NCBI GenBank assembly: GCA_046565505.1 | Contig: JBKHYJ010000095.1 | Coordinates: 124,001 to 188,000, forward strand | Source of the DNA: JBKHYJ01 sp046565505 | GTDB taxonomy: Bacteria; Acidobacteriota; Blastocatellia; UBA7656 | Length of the DNA: 64,000 bases | Reading direction: 5' to 3' | In this document: positions 51,899 to 61,477 of the stretch, piece by piece | How positions within the stretch are numbered: position 1 is the stretch's first letter | Layout of the letters: each line of letters starts with the position of its first letter | Made by a program: the position numbers and the translations under genes | The notes under the pieces: generated by a model | Seen by the model: the letters and a program-made list of their open reading frames with translations, nothing else | Databases searched by the model: none | What the model was told of the DNA's origin: nothing

Positions 51899-54800
51899 AT
51901 GACCCCAAAGTCATTAATAACCAATAGAGAGAGCTTCCGAAAAATCGGGAGCCTCCTGTTACTGTTAACCCTAATCTTTGGGCCGGGCTCCGCGTTTTCG
52001 GCGCTCGCGGCTCAAGAAGTCACGGGTAATGTTCAGGGGGAGGTTAAGGACCCGACCGGCGCCGTAATTCCTAACGCCACTGTTACGGCGACCAGTCAGC
52101 AGCGCACCTTCACGGCGACGACGGACGAAGCCGGGGTGTACAGGTTCAATAACATGCTGCCGGGCCTCTACACCATCACCGCGACGGCGTCCGGCTTCAA
52201 CAAGGTCAGCCGAGAGAACATCACCGTCGAGATCGGCCGCACACTGCAGGTCAACTTCGACCTGACGGCCACGGCGGCAGGCGAGACCGTCACAGTAACC
52301 AGCGGTCAGGACCCCATAGTCGACGTGTCGTCGAGCAAGACCGCGACAAACATCAGCCAGGAAGAGATTGAGTTGCTGCCGAAAGCCAACCTCAATTTCT
52401 CGTCAGTGCTCGAAGTCGCGCCCGGCACGCGCGGTGAGACCAGGGCCGCCGGCTTCCAGGTCGACGGCGCGTCGGGCTCCGAGAACGTCTTCGTCGTCGA
52501 CGGCGTCGAGGTGACGGAGTTCGTCGAAGGCAGGCTCCGCGCGGCCAAGAACATCCCGCTCGATTTCGTCAGGGAAGTACAGGTGAAGAGCGCAGGTTAT
52601 GAGGCGGAGTTCGGCGGCGCGACCGGCGGCGTCATCAACGTCGTCACCCGCCCCGGCACCAACGAGTTCCATGGCGAGATGCGCTTCGAGTACACGTCGG
52701 ACAGGTTCAGAGCCAAAGATAACCCGGCCCTGACTCTAAGCCGGCTCGACCCGACCCAGCAGACCATAGACTATTTCAGAAACCCTTCCGGGAAGGACCA
52801 GACAAGGTTTTTCAGCCCGATCTTCAGCCTCGGCGGGCCGATCATCAAGGACAAATTACTGTTCTACGCCAGCTATGCGCCTCAGTACACCAAGCTGACG
52901 CGCCGGGTCGATCTGATAGCGCCTATCGCGGCCGGGGCCACGCAGGTCACGACTCTCGATTCGCGGCGGATCACCCAGAGGACGAAGATTGATTACTCGT
53001 TCGCGCGGCTTGATTTCAACCCGACCAGCAAGCTCCAGGTCTATGGTAGCTTTATTAACAGCCCCGTGAAGACCGAAGGCATTCTGGACTTCACGTCGTT
53101 CTTCGGCGGGACGGCGACCAGCGGCGGGTTCCAGACGACCAGCGATTTCGCATTCAGGAACCCGCGGTATGACTTCCAGGGCGGCTACAGCCCCTCGTGG
53201 CAGACGGGATTCGGCGCGAATTACAGCGTCACGCCGAACCTGATCTTAAGCTTCCGGGGCGGCTACTCGTACTTTAATGACAAGGGCGGCTCGTATGACA
53301 TACCGGCCAACACGCCGTTCCCCATCATCAGCGCTCCTTGCACGGCGACGACGGCCGGCCCGAACACGGTTTGCGCTCCGGGCACGACGACGACCGGCAA
53401 CCCCACGATCGCGACCAACCAGCTCACTTCGTTCGACATCCTCAAGCGAACGAATCTCAACTTTGACGCGAGCTACATCAAACGGCTCTTCGGCCAGCAG
53501 CATGCCATCAAAGGCGGCTACCAGGTCAACCGTCTGAGCAACGACGTTCTGTTCGGGTTCTCGGGAGGGAGATTCCAGTTCTTCTTCAACAGGACTCGCG
53601 CGGGCCAGAGGGGCGCCTACGGGTTCTACGTAGTTGACGAGTTCGCGCGGTCGGGCGCGGTGAACAGCACCAACCAGGGACTGTTCATTCAAGACGCCTG
53701 GCAGATCCATCCGCGCGTGACGTTGAACCTCGGCGTCCGCATCGAGAAAGAGTTCCTTCCTTCGTTCCCGATCACGGCCGAGGGCCATCCCGACGTGCCT
53801 TCCGACGCAGAGATCGCGACCAAGCCGATCAGCTTCGGCTGGGGCGACAAGGTTGCTCCGCGCATCGGGGCCGCAGTCGATGTTTTCGGCGACGGCAGGT
53901 TGAAACTGTCCGGCAGCTACAGCGTCTTCTTCGATACGATGAAGTATGAGTTGCCGCGCGGCTCGTTCGGCGGCGAAGTATTCCTCCGCACCTTCCGCAG
54001 GCTAGAGACGTCGGACTTCCGGTCCATCAGCCTCTCGAACCAGCCGGGTGCTATTATTGAAGGGCCGTTTGATCTGCGCTTCCCGACTAACGTCACGCTC
54101 CCCGGCGAGCGGCCCGGCATCGACCCGAACCTGAAACCTTACCGCGAGCATGAGATCTCGTTCGCGGCCGACTACGCTCTGCAAAGAGACTTTGTCGTCG
54201 GCGCGCGCTTCACCCGTAAGGAGCTCGACCGCGCGATCGAAGACATCGGCGGCACCGACGCGCAAGGCAACGAGATATTCACGATCGGCAACCCCGGCTT
54301 CGGGACTTCCGTGGATTTCTTCGACCCGCCGACGCCGAAGGCCATCCGCGAGTACACGGGCCTTGAGATTCGCGCCGACAAGCGTTTCGGGACGAATGGC
54401 TACCTCAACGCCTCTTACATTCGCAGCAAGCTGTTCGGGAACTATTCCGGCCTGGCAAGCTCTGACGAGAATGGCCGCACCAGCCCGAACGTAAACCGCT
54501 ACTTCGATCTGCCGTTCCTCAATTTCGATACCACCGGCCAAACGATCGTTGGCCGTCTGGCGACCGACCGACCGAACACCTTCAAGTTCTTCGGCGGCTA
54601 CCGCTTCGGCTGGAACCTGCTCAGGAAAGGGATGCAGACCGACATCGGCATGGGACAGCTCATCTACCAGGGCATCCCGCTGACGAGCGAATTCAGCACC
54701 GTCGTAACGGTCGGGAACGGCGCCGCCGCGTTCCTGGCAGGGCGCGGCGACATAGGCCGCACCCCGTGGTTCACGCAAACTGACCTGAACGTGACTCAAT

Positions 54801-55069
54801 TCATCCCCGTTACCGAGCGGGTGAGGGTGTTGTTCCGCATGAACGTGTTCAACCTTTGGGATGAGCGCAACGTGACGGACCAGTTCAGGAGCTTCCTCGG
54901 GCCGGGGCAGTCACTGCTCTACCCCGACCTGCCGACGTTCTTGAACTCAAACAACGATTTCCTACAGCGCATCGCCGCTCAGCACCTTGTGACCGACCCG
55001 CGCTACAGGCAGCCGAACGCCTTCCAGGCGCCGCGCGAGGCGCGCTTCGCGATCGGCATACAGTTCTAG
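51899..55069 (+). CDS. TonB-dependent outer-membrane receptor, Oar-like
   Basis: 1056 residues. Signal peptide to about residue 38. A carboxypeptidase-regulatory-like Ig-type domain (VTGNVQGEVKDPTGAVIPNATV, about 40-120) precedes the plug (about 125-235, with VDGVEVTEF and GGATGGVINVVTRPGTNEFHG) and a large 22-strand barrel. It ends in aromatic Phe (AIGIQF), the outer-membrane sorting signal. In this phylum such receptors import large peptides, glycans or polymers with energy from TonB-ExbBD; no tonB or exbB is in the window. It uses mainly ATC for Ile, in contrast to nearby genes, which suggests high expression. AGGAGG fixes the ATG; a strong terminator follows. Confidence 0.95.
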   Translation: MTPKSLITNRESFRKIGSLLLLLTLIFGPGSAFSALAAQEVTGNVQGEVKDPTGAVIPNATVTATSQQRTFTATTDEAGVYRFNNMLPGLYTITATASGFNKVSRENITVEIGRTLQVNFDLTATAAGETVTVTSGQDPIVDVSSSKTATNISQEEIELLPKANLNFSSVLEVAPGTRGETRAAGFQVDGASGSENVFVVDGVEVTEFVEGRLRAAKNIPLDFVREVQVKSAGYEAEFGGATGGVINVVTRPGTNEFHGEMRFEYTSDRFRAKDNPALTLSRLDPTQQTIDYFRNPSGKDQTRFFSPIFSLGGPIIKDKLLFYASYAPQYTKLTRRVDLIAPIAAGATQVTTLDSRRITQRTKIDYSFARLDFNPTSKLQVYGSFINSPVKTEGILDFTSFFGGTATSGGFQTTSDFAFRNPRYDFQGGYSPSWQTGFGANYSVTPNLILSFRGGYSYFNDKGGSYDIPANTPFPIISAPCTATTAGPNTVCAPGTTTTGNPTIATNQLTSFDILKRTNLNFDASYIKRLFGQQHAIKGGYQVNRLSNDVLFGFSGGRFQFFFNRTRAGQRGAYGFYVVDEFARSGAVNSTNQGLFIQDAWQIHPRVTLNLGVRIEKEFLPSFPITAEGHPDVPSDAEIATKPISFGWGDKVAPRIGAAVDVFGDGRLKLSGSYSVFFDTMKYELPRGSFGGEVFLRTFRRLETSDFRSISLSNQPGAIIEGPFDLRFPTNVTLPGERPGIDPNLKPYREHEISFAADYALQRDFVVGARFTRKELDRAIEDIGGTDAQGNEIFTIGNPGFGTSVDFFDPPTPKAIREYTGLEIRADKRFGTNGYLNASYIRSKLFGNYSGLASSDENGRTSPNVNRYFDLPFLNFDTTGQTIVGRLATDRPNTFKFFGGYRFGWNLLRKGMQTDIGMGQLIYQGIPLTSEFSTVVTVGNGAAAFLAGRGDIGRTPWFTQTDLNVTQFIPVTERVRVLFRMNVFNLWDERNVTDQFRSFLGPGQSLLYPDLPTFLNSNNDFLQRIAAQHLVTDPRYRQPNAFQAPREARFAIGIQF

Positions 55070-55095
55070 TCTCGTTGATTTGAACTGGTCTTGAT

Positions 55096-55132
55096 TGCCC
55101 GCACTCACCTCGGTGAGTGCGGGCATTTTTTT
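55096..55132 (+). terminator. Terminator of the TonB-receptor gene
   Basis: TGCCCGCACTCACC at 55096-55109 pairs with GGTGAGTGCGGGCA at 55112-55125, followed by seven T. The most canonical terminator of the window. Confidence 0.92.
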
Positions 55133-55161
55133 GGGAGCTTCAGCCGGGGGATGGGTGTGTC

Positions 55162-56199
55162 TTAATTCTTGCCCTTGGACTTGGAAGCCTTCTGCCGCTT
55201 CTCCTCGATCATCTTCTTGAGCTTCTCCCGCTTCTCTGTTTCCGCGGGCGGGATAGTCTGTAAGAAAGACTCCAGGGCGTCGGCCGCCTCGCGGTACTGT
55301 TGGTTCTTATCATAGAGCGCCGCGAGGTAGTAGTAGACCTGAGGCACCTGCTTGCCTTTATCGAGCTGGGCCACCTTCGTCAAAGCCTGTATGGCGTCCG
55401 CGCGCATGTCCTCGGACGAGGCCAGCGTCATCCCCAGCCGCATATTGGCGTTAATAGAATTGGGGTTCAGCTCCACGGCGCGCCGTAACGCCTGGATCCC
55501 TTCGTTGCGCTGTTTAGTCTCGATCAAGGCGACGCCGAGCGCGTAAAAGCTGCGCCAGCCATCTTTGTTCACCTCCACGGCATGTTGGAGGATCGGGAGG
55601 GCCGGGTCGTACTCGCGCCGCTGAACGTAATTATTCCCGAGTGTCTCGAGCGCGTCGTAATAGTCCGGGAAGATTTCGATGGCCCGCTTGAGCGACGCGG
55701 CGGCGGCCGCGAAGTCGTCCTTCTCCAGGCTCTTTATTCCGTTCAGGTACTCCTGCTTCGCCGTTTCCGGCACCGCCTGGTGAAAGACGACCCCGGCCGG
55801 GGCCGCGTCCCTGTTCTTCCTCGGCGCGAGCTTGAGCATGACATCGACGCGGAATATCTCACCGCCGCGCATCACCCCCGTCGGGCCCCTGCCGACGTTG
55901 AAAGGGTTTACCTCGACCCGCTGTAGCTGGCGCTCGTAGTCCGTCCCGAATGGCTCAACGAGGATGTAATAATTCCCGGTTGCCACGTTCGTAAAACGGT
56001 ATCGTCCCGAACCGTCCGTGATCTGGGACGAGAGTGGCGAGTAGGTGTCGGTCTGGAGGAAAACCCGCACGTCTGAGAGCGGGCGGTTGTCGGGGCCAGT
56101 TATCCGGCCTTCGACCACGCTGCGGGATTGGGCAGGGGCGCTGGCGGACCAGAGCGGCGCTATTGCGAGTACTATGGCGATTAAGAGATTCGTGATCAT
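55162..56199 (-). CDS. Secreted TPR protein with carboxypeptidase-regulatory-like domain
   Basis: 345 residues. Signal peptide 1-24. An Ig-like carboxypeptidase-regulatory domain (VVEGRITGPDNRPLSDVRVFLQTD...GNYYILVEP) at about 28-125 is followed by five TPR units (about 140-320: YLNGIKSLEKDDFAAAAASLKRAIEIFPDYYDALE and so on) and a Lys-rich tail. The regulatory domain is of the same kind as in the adjacent TonB receptor. The layout suggests a periplasmic or outer-membrane adaptor. Convergent with the receptor gene. Confidence 0.87.
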   Translation of the reverse strand: MITNLLIAIVLAIAPLWSASAPAQSRSVVEGRITGPDNRPLSDVRVFLQTDTYSPLSSQITDGSGRYRFTNVATGNYYILVEPFGTDYERQLQRVEVNPFNVGRGPTGVMRGGEIFRVDVMLKLAPRKNRDAAPAGVVFHQAVPETAKQEYLNGIKSLEKDDFAAAAASLKRAIEIFPDYYDALETLGNNYVQRREYDPALPILQHAVEVNKDGWRSFYALGVALIETKQRNEGIQALRRAVELNPNSINANMRLGMTLASSEDMRADAIQALTKVAQLDKGKQVPQVYYYLAALYDKNQQYREAADALESFLQTIPPAETEKREKLKKMIEEKRQKASKSKGKN

Positions 56200-56555
56200 G
56201 AGATGTACCTCCCGAAAGGTGATGGGTCAAATGGATATTACTGAGAACGGGGCATATTCTATCAAAGTTTTCTTGCCCGCACTACTTGTTCGCAGGGGCC
56301 GCGCCCGCCGCCTTGCGCACGTCCCGGCGCGTAATTAACGCAGGCCGCCCTCGCTTTGACTCGCGCCATGTCAGGCGTTCTCGACCCGCGAATACGCGCG
56401 AAAATCGGGCTTTTTTACTCCTTCGAGCCACCAGCATTTATCGCTTGCGCGGGTCCGACTTCATGATTATTATACCTGTCGGCCTAACAGCAGTATTCCC
56501 TGGCGTCGTCGCTCGAAACTGCTGACCAATACTCAGGATCATCAAGGAGAAGTAT
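56200..56555. other. Intergenic region between divergent TPR and S41 genes
   Basis: Besides the promoter listed at 56445-56473 nothing is supported; a few short frames lack ribosome sites. AGGAG is found upstream of ATG 56556. Confidence 0.4.
56445..56473 (+). promoter_or_regulatory. Promoter of the S41 peptidase gene
   Basis: TTGCGC at 56445-56450 and TATTAT at 56468-56473 with a 17-base spacer. Confidence 0.45.
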
Positions 56556-57911
56556 ATGAATACAAAAAATCGTCGCAGCCTTTGCGCGCGTGTGCCCGTT
56601 TGGTCCACCCTCTGCGCGCTACTCTTTTTCGGCACAGTGGGCGTGCTGCCGGCGCGTGCGCAAGGGATAAGCGGCAGGGACAGGGACCGCGGCAAGGTTA
56701 TGCTTAACACCATTAAGAATGACATTAAGAAGGAATACTACGACCCCACCTTTCATGGCATAGACATTGAGGCGCGGTTCAAGCAGGCCGAGGAGAAAAT
56801 GAATCAAGCTGATTCGCTCGGCCAGATATTCGGCATCGTCGCGCAGGTGTTAATAGAATTTGATGACTCGCACCTCATCTTTTTTCCGCCTGACCGTATG
56901 ACCAGCACAGAGTATGGCTGGCAAATGCAGGCGATCGGTGACCGGTGCTATGTGATTGCCGTGAAGCCCGGCAGCGACGCGGAAGCCAAGGGGCTCAAGG
57001 TAGGCGACCAGGTCCTTTCGGTCGATACGTTCCGGCCCACGCGCGACAACATGTGGAAGCTGAATTACCTCTACAAAACTTTGAGACCCAGGCCCGGCGT
57101 GCGCCTCACCGTCGCGAGCCCGGGAGAGCAGCAACGCCAACTGGACGTGATGGCGAACACTCGCGTGGGGAAGAGGGTGTATGACCTCACGCGCAACGGC
57201 TCGGGGGCGGACCGCGCTGACCTCATCAGGGAGTCGGAGAACGAAGACTACCTCAACCGTCAACGCTACGTGTCATTCGGCGACGAGCTCTTTATCTGGA
57301 AGATGCCTCAGTTCGACCTCGACGAAGCGGGCGTGGACGATATGATGGATAAGGCCAGGAAGCACAAGGCGCTCATCCTTGATCTGCGCAGGAATTCCGG
57401 CGGTTATGAAGTGATCTTGCAACGTATGCTGAGTTATTTCTTAAAGGAAGATGAAAAAATCGCCGACCTCAAGCGGCGCAAAGAGACTAAGCCGCTTACG
57501 GTCAAGTCGCGCGGCGACAGGTCTTTCAAAGGCAAGCTCGTGGTGCTCGTCGACAGCAGGTCGGCCTCGTCCTCCGAGATATTCGCGCGCGTGATACAAA
57601 TGGGTAGGCTCGGCACGGTCATCGGCGACCGGACAGCGGGGGCGGTAATGAGGGCCAAACAGTGGGGCTATCAATTGGGGGTCGATACGGTGGCGCTTTA
57701 TGGCGCGAGCATCACCGACGCGGACGTAATAATGGCTGACGGCAACAGCCTGGAGAAGGTCGGCGTCACGCCCGATGAGCTGCTGCTGCCGACGGCGGCC
57801 GACCTCGCGGCCAGGCGCGACCCCGTGTTAGCGCGCGCGGCGGCCATCGCAGGGGTAAAGCTTGACCCGGAAAAGGCGGGCTCGCTCTTCCCGATCGAAT
57901 GGCGGAAGTGA
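56556..57911 (+). CDS. Secreted S41 family C-terminal processing peptidase
   Basis: 451 residues. Signal peptide 1-34 (ends PARAQ). A helical segment, then a PDZ domain (about 115-200: YVIAVKPGSDAEAKGLKVGDQVLSVD) and the tail-specific protease core with the nucleophile in DSRSASSSEIFA and the conserved GDRTAGAV; the catalytic Lys lies in the following segment. It cleaves proteins near their C-terminus in the periplasm. Monocistronic. Confidence 0.92.
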   Translation: MNTKNRRSLCARVPVWSTLCALLFFGTVGVLPARAQGISGRDRDRGKVMLNTIKNDIKKEYYDPTFHGIDIEARFKQAEEKMNQADSLGQIFGIVAQVLIEFDDSHLIFFPPDRMTSTEYGWQMQAIGDRCYVIAVKPGSDAEAKGLKVGDQVLSVDTFRPTRDNMWKLNYLYKTLRPRPGVRLTVASPGEQQRQLDVMANTRVGKRVYDLTRNGSGADRADLIRESENEDYLNRQRYVSFGDELFIWKMPQFDLDEAGVDDMMDKARKHKALILDLRRNSGGYEVILQRMLSYFLKEDEKIADLKRRKETKPLTVKSRGDRSFKGKLVVLVDSRSASSSEIFARVIQMGRLGTVIGDRTAGAVMRAKQWGYQLGVDTVALYGASITDADVIMADGNSLEKVGVTPDELLLPTAADLAARRDPVLARAAAIAGVKLDPEKAGSLFPIEWRK

Positions 57912-57984
57912 ACGGGCGTTAAGCAGGAGGCGAGAGGTGAGCGAGCGCAGGGTGATTATTCTGCGCTCGCTCTTACGGGATCGA

Positions 57985-60900
57985 CTATTGGGGGATGCTG
58001 ACGCGCTGGCCCGCGTTCACAAACGTCATGCCGCTGTCGCGCATCTGCTTGTTGAGGTTGGGTACCGCCTCGTCAATCAACTTGTTCAACTGACCGATGA
58101 AAGCCTTCAGCTCATCCGACAAATCCTCTATCCTTCGCTCGTCGTCGGCCGTCGGAGCCGCGGTGTAGCTATCGAGCCCGCCGGCGGCCTGCCCTACGCG
58201 GCCCAGCAGCGGCCGCGGCTCGTCAGGCAGCGGGGGCCCCGCGCCGCCCAGCGGGCCCGACTCCCCCACGAGCTTACGCTGAAGGTCATTCACCTGATCG
58301 CTCACAGACTTCACGGAAGACGTGACTGCCGCCGACGCGCCCGGAGTCTTCCTCATCGTCTCCTGGAGCGCAGTCATCTGGGCCTTCAGATTCGCGAGCG
58401 AGCGGCGAGCGGCGTCGGCAGACTTCTGGAGCGCGTAGACTTTCATCTGCGCTTCACTCAGTCTGGCGCGGTCCGCTTCGTTAATCTGTATGCGCGGGTC
58501 TTCTTCGACCCGCACTGTCTTAGTCGCCTGCTTGCCCGCCGCCGACACCTGCACGCCGTATTCGCCGGGGGCCACGCGCGGGCCGCGCGGGCCGCCGAAG
58601 AAGAACCCGCCGCCCTGCCCCGCCCCCTGCGCGTTCTCTTGAGGCTGCACGGGCGGCGTCATCCTCAAATCCCACACGACGCGGTTCAAGCCTTCCTCCT
58701 TGCCCGCCCTCAGCTCGCGCACAACCTTGCCGCCCTTATCGGTTATCGTCACCTTCACGTCGTCTTTCGGCTTGTCTTTCAAGTAGTAATTAATCACGGC
58801 GCCGTAAGGCGGGTTCGCGGCGGAGAAATATTTGTGGCCCGTGTTGCCCTTACGGCCATAAAGGCGGAAGTGCGTCGCGGGCTCTACGTCGAAGATCGTG
58901 ACGTCAGAAGCCGTGACGGCATCCGACATCATTTCAAAAGGAGTTATGTCATCCAGCACCCAGACGGAACGGCCGTGGGTCCCGAGCACGAGGTCGTTAT
59001 CGCGCGGGTGTATCTGAATGTCGTCTACGCGCACCAGGGGGAGGTTGCCCTTGAGCCTGGTCCAGCGCGCGCCGCGATCAAACGATACGAACGCCCCGAA
59101 CTCCGTCCCGAGGAATAACAGGCCCTGCTTGCGCGGGTGCTCGCGGATCACGCGGGCCGTCACGCCCGCAGGCAGGTTCCCCTTAAGCGTCTTCCAGCTC
59201 TCGCCGAAGTCGGTAGTCATAAACACGTACGTGTTGTAATCATCCGAGCGGTGCCCGTCGAAAGTCAGGTACGCCGTCCCCTCGGCGTGGCGCGAGGCGA
59301 CGACGCGACTCACGTAAGTCCCTTTGGGCACGCCAGGCACGCGGCCCGTGATATTCTTCCAGGTCTTGCCCGCGTCGCGCGAGATTTGAAGGTTGCCGTC
59401 GTCCGTGCCCGCGTACAGCAAGCCTTCTTTGATGGGGGACTCTGAGAGCGTGACCACCTGGCCGAACGTCTCCTGCCCGTCATGGCGCGAGAGCATATCT
59501 TTATTAGGCAGCGCGCCCATGATAGGCATCTTATCGCGGTCCTGGTTGTTGGTGAGGTCATCGCTGCGGGCCCAGGTGTCGCCGCGGTCCGTCGAGCGGA
59601 ACACTCGGTTGCCCGCGACGTAGATGGTGCGGTTGTTGTGGGGCGAGATGACAATGGGCGTGTTCCAGTCGAAGCGGTACTCCGGCTCGCCCTTCATCGC
59701 CTGGGGCTTGATCGAGCGGCGCTCGCCCGTCTTCATCTCCAACCGCGCCATGGACCCGTTTTGCGACTCTACGTAGATCACGTCAGGGTCCGTCGGGTCC
59801 ACGACGGAGTAGAACCCATCGCCCCCCCCGGTCCTGAACCAATCGTCGTTGGTGATGCCTTCCTGGTACAGCGTGCCGCTAGGGCCGGCCCAGCTCCCGT
59901 TGTCTTGGAGCCCGCCATAGACCCAGTAGGGCTTTCTGTTGTCGAGCGAAATCTCGTAGAACTGGCCGAGCGGGATCGTGTTGATGTAGTCCCACGAGCG
60001 GCCCCTGTCGTACGATATGTGAATGCCGCCGTCGGACCCCGTGACCATGTGATTGGAATTCGCCGGGTCGATCCACAGCGCGTGGTAGTCGCCGTGGATG
60101 CGCGTGACCGTGTCCGTCTGCCAGGTCTTCCCGCCATCTTCCGAGACGAACATGGGCGCGGCGAGTTGCCATATGCGCTGGTCGTTGTTCGGGTCGATGC
60201 GAATCTGGCTGTAGTAGACGGGCCGCGAGTTCACGTCGCTCATCTTCCTCCACGTCGCGCCCCGGTCTTCCGACCGGAACACTCCGCCCTTGGCGTTCTC
60301 GATAATCGCGTAGACTATGTTCGGGTTGCCCCTGTAGATGTCTAAGCCTATTCGCCCGGTCGCGCCTTCCGGCAGGTCCTTGGTGAGCTTCACCCAGGTC
60401 GCGCCGCCATCGACCGTCTTGTAAAGGCCGCTGCCGGGGCCGCCCCCGTTGAATCCGAACGCGGTGCGACGGCGCTGGTACGCGGCGGCGTAGAGCGTCA
60501 TGGGGCTCTGCAGGTCCAAAGCCACGTCAATCACCCCGGTGTCTTCGTTTATGAACAGCGACTGCGCCCAGGTCTTGCCGCCGTCAGTGGTCTTGTACAA
60601 GCCGCGCTCTTTATTCGGCCCCCACAGGTGGCCCACGGCCGCGACGTAGACCGTGTTAGGGTCGCGCGGGTCGATGACCACGCGCCCGATGTGCTTCGTG
60701 TCCTTCAGCCCCATGTTCTGCCAGCTCTTGCCGCCGTCGAGCGAGCGGTATACGCCATCGCCCCATGACGAGCTCTGGCGGTTGTTAGGCTCGCCCGTGC
60801 CGACCCACACGATGTTGGGGTCGCTCGGGGCTATGCAGATGTCGCCGATTGAAGTAGAGCCTTGCTCGTCGAATAAAGGCTCCCAGGTGGTGCCATTATT

Positions 60901-61173
60901 AGTCGTCTTCCATACGCCGCCGGTGGCCGCGCCCGCGTAGATGATTGAAGGGTTGTTTTCGACCACGGCCAGGTCGTCAATCCGCCCGCCCATGTTTGCC
61001 GGCCCTATGGCCCGCCATTGAAGGTTCTTCACCGCCATCTCATCCGACTTCGCTTTGCCATCTTGCGCGGGCGCGACGGCCGACGCCGCCAGCGCAACGA
61101 TCAGGGCGAAAGTCAGGTGGCGAACGCGCGCAAGGCTGCCTCGCGCGCGCAGGGTCATGATAGTCGAGTTCAT
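57985..61173 (-). CDS. Large secreted Asp-box propeller protein (VPS10/sortilin-like)
   Basis: 1062 residues. Signal peptide 1-37. Many Asp-box repeats of the form S/T-x-D-x-G-x-T/S-W (SLDGGKSWQNM, TTDGGKTWAQ, TVDGGATWVK, SEDGGKTWQT, STDRGDTWAR) form two seven-to-ten-bladed propellers over about 60-760. A fibronectin-like region (about 790-890) and a helical coiled-coil tail (about 900-1040) follow. Such proteins are common in Acidobacteriota and are often labelled glycosyl hydrolases, but catalytic residues are not established. GAGG precedes ATG 61173; the 50 codons upstream of it are not protein-like. Confidence 0.88.
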   Translation of the reverse strand: MNSTIMTLRARGSLARVRHLTFALIVALAASAVAPAQDGKAKSDEMAVKNLQWRAIGPANMGGRIDDLAVVENNPSIIYAGAATGGVWKTTNNGTTWEPLFDEQGSTSIGDICIAPSDPNIVWVGTGEPNNRQSSSWGDGVYRSLDGGKSWQNMGLKDTKHIGRVVIDPRDPNTVYVAAVGHLWGPNKERGLYKTTDGGKTWAQSLFINEDTGVIDVALDLQSPMTLYAAAYQRRRTAFGFNGGGPGSGLYKTVDGGATWVKLTKDLPEGATGRIGLDIYRGNPNIVYAIIENAKGGVFRSEDRGATWRKMSDVNSRPVYYSQIRIDPNNDQRIWQLAAPMFVSEDGGKTWQTDTVTRIHGDYHALWIDPANSNHMVTGSDGGIHISYDRGRSWDYINTIPLGQFYEISLDNRKPYWVYGGLQDNGSWAGPSGTLYQEGITNDDWFRTGGGDGFYSVVDPTDPDVIYVESQNGSMARLEMKTGERRSIKPQAMKGEPEYRFDWNTPIVISPHNNRTIYVAGNRVFRSTDRGDTWARSDDLTNNQDRDKMPIMGALPNKDMLSRHDGQETFGQVVTLSESPIKEGLLYAGTDDGNLQISRDAGKTWKNITGRVPGVPKGTYVSRVVASRHAEGTAYLTFDGHRSDDYNTYVFMTTDFGESWKTLKGNLPAGVTARVIREHPRKQGLLFLGTEFGAFVSFDRGARWTRLKGNLPLVRVDDIQIHPRDNDLVLGTHGRSVWVLDDITPFEMMSDAVTASDVTIFDVEPATHFRLYGRKGNTGHKYFSAANPPYGAVINYYLKDKPKDDVKVTITDKGGKVVRELRAGKEEGLNRVVWDLRMTPPVQPQENAQGAGQGGGFFFGGPRGPRVAPGEYGVQVSAAGKQATKTVRVEEDPRIQINEADRARLSEAQMKVYALQKSADAARRSLANLKAQMTALQETMRKTPGASAAVTSSVKSVSDQVNDLQRKLVGESGPLGGAGPPLPDEPRPLLGRVGQAAGGLDSYTAAPTADDERRIEDLSDELKAFIGQLNKLIDEAVPNLNKQMRDSGMTFVNAGQRVSIPQ

Positions 61174-61477
61174 AGTAACCTCTTCAAATTTATTTCCACT
61201 GGTAAGGAAAGAAGAACCCCCCCTTTGCGCGGGGAAATTATCACCGCCGAAGTTGCGAGTCAAGCAGGCCCGCCAATACCGTATGCGCCCCGCGTTCGGC
61301 CGCAATAATAAATAACCGCTCAAGGCCGGGCCCCGCCCGATGTGCTGGCGCCCCGGCGCGCGAGAACAGTTGACATACGGATAACGGCCTGTGGGCGTAT
61401 ACTTGTAGGGTGAGGCCCGCGCCGCCTATGTGCGCCTGCATGGCCGCGCCGGTTCGCATACAGATCACGGAGGCCCT
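61174..61477. other. Intergenic region between divergent Asp-box and DUF2339 genes
   Basis: TATACT at 61398-61403 looks like a -10 box for the plus-strand gene; the nearest TTGACA (61370-61375) is 22 bases away, too far for a standard promoter. GGAGG at 61469-61473 is the ribosome site of the next gene. Confidence 0.4.

Noticed and set aside
57862..59118. 418-codon plus-strand frame overlapping the S41 and Asp-box genes
   Set aside because: Arg/Leu/His-rich shadow; it overlaps two well-supported genes on most of its length.
61370..61403. TTGACA/TATACT pair as promoter of the DUF2339 gene
   Set aside because: The 22-base spacer is too long for a standard sigma-70 promoter; listed only as part of the intergenic region.
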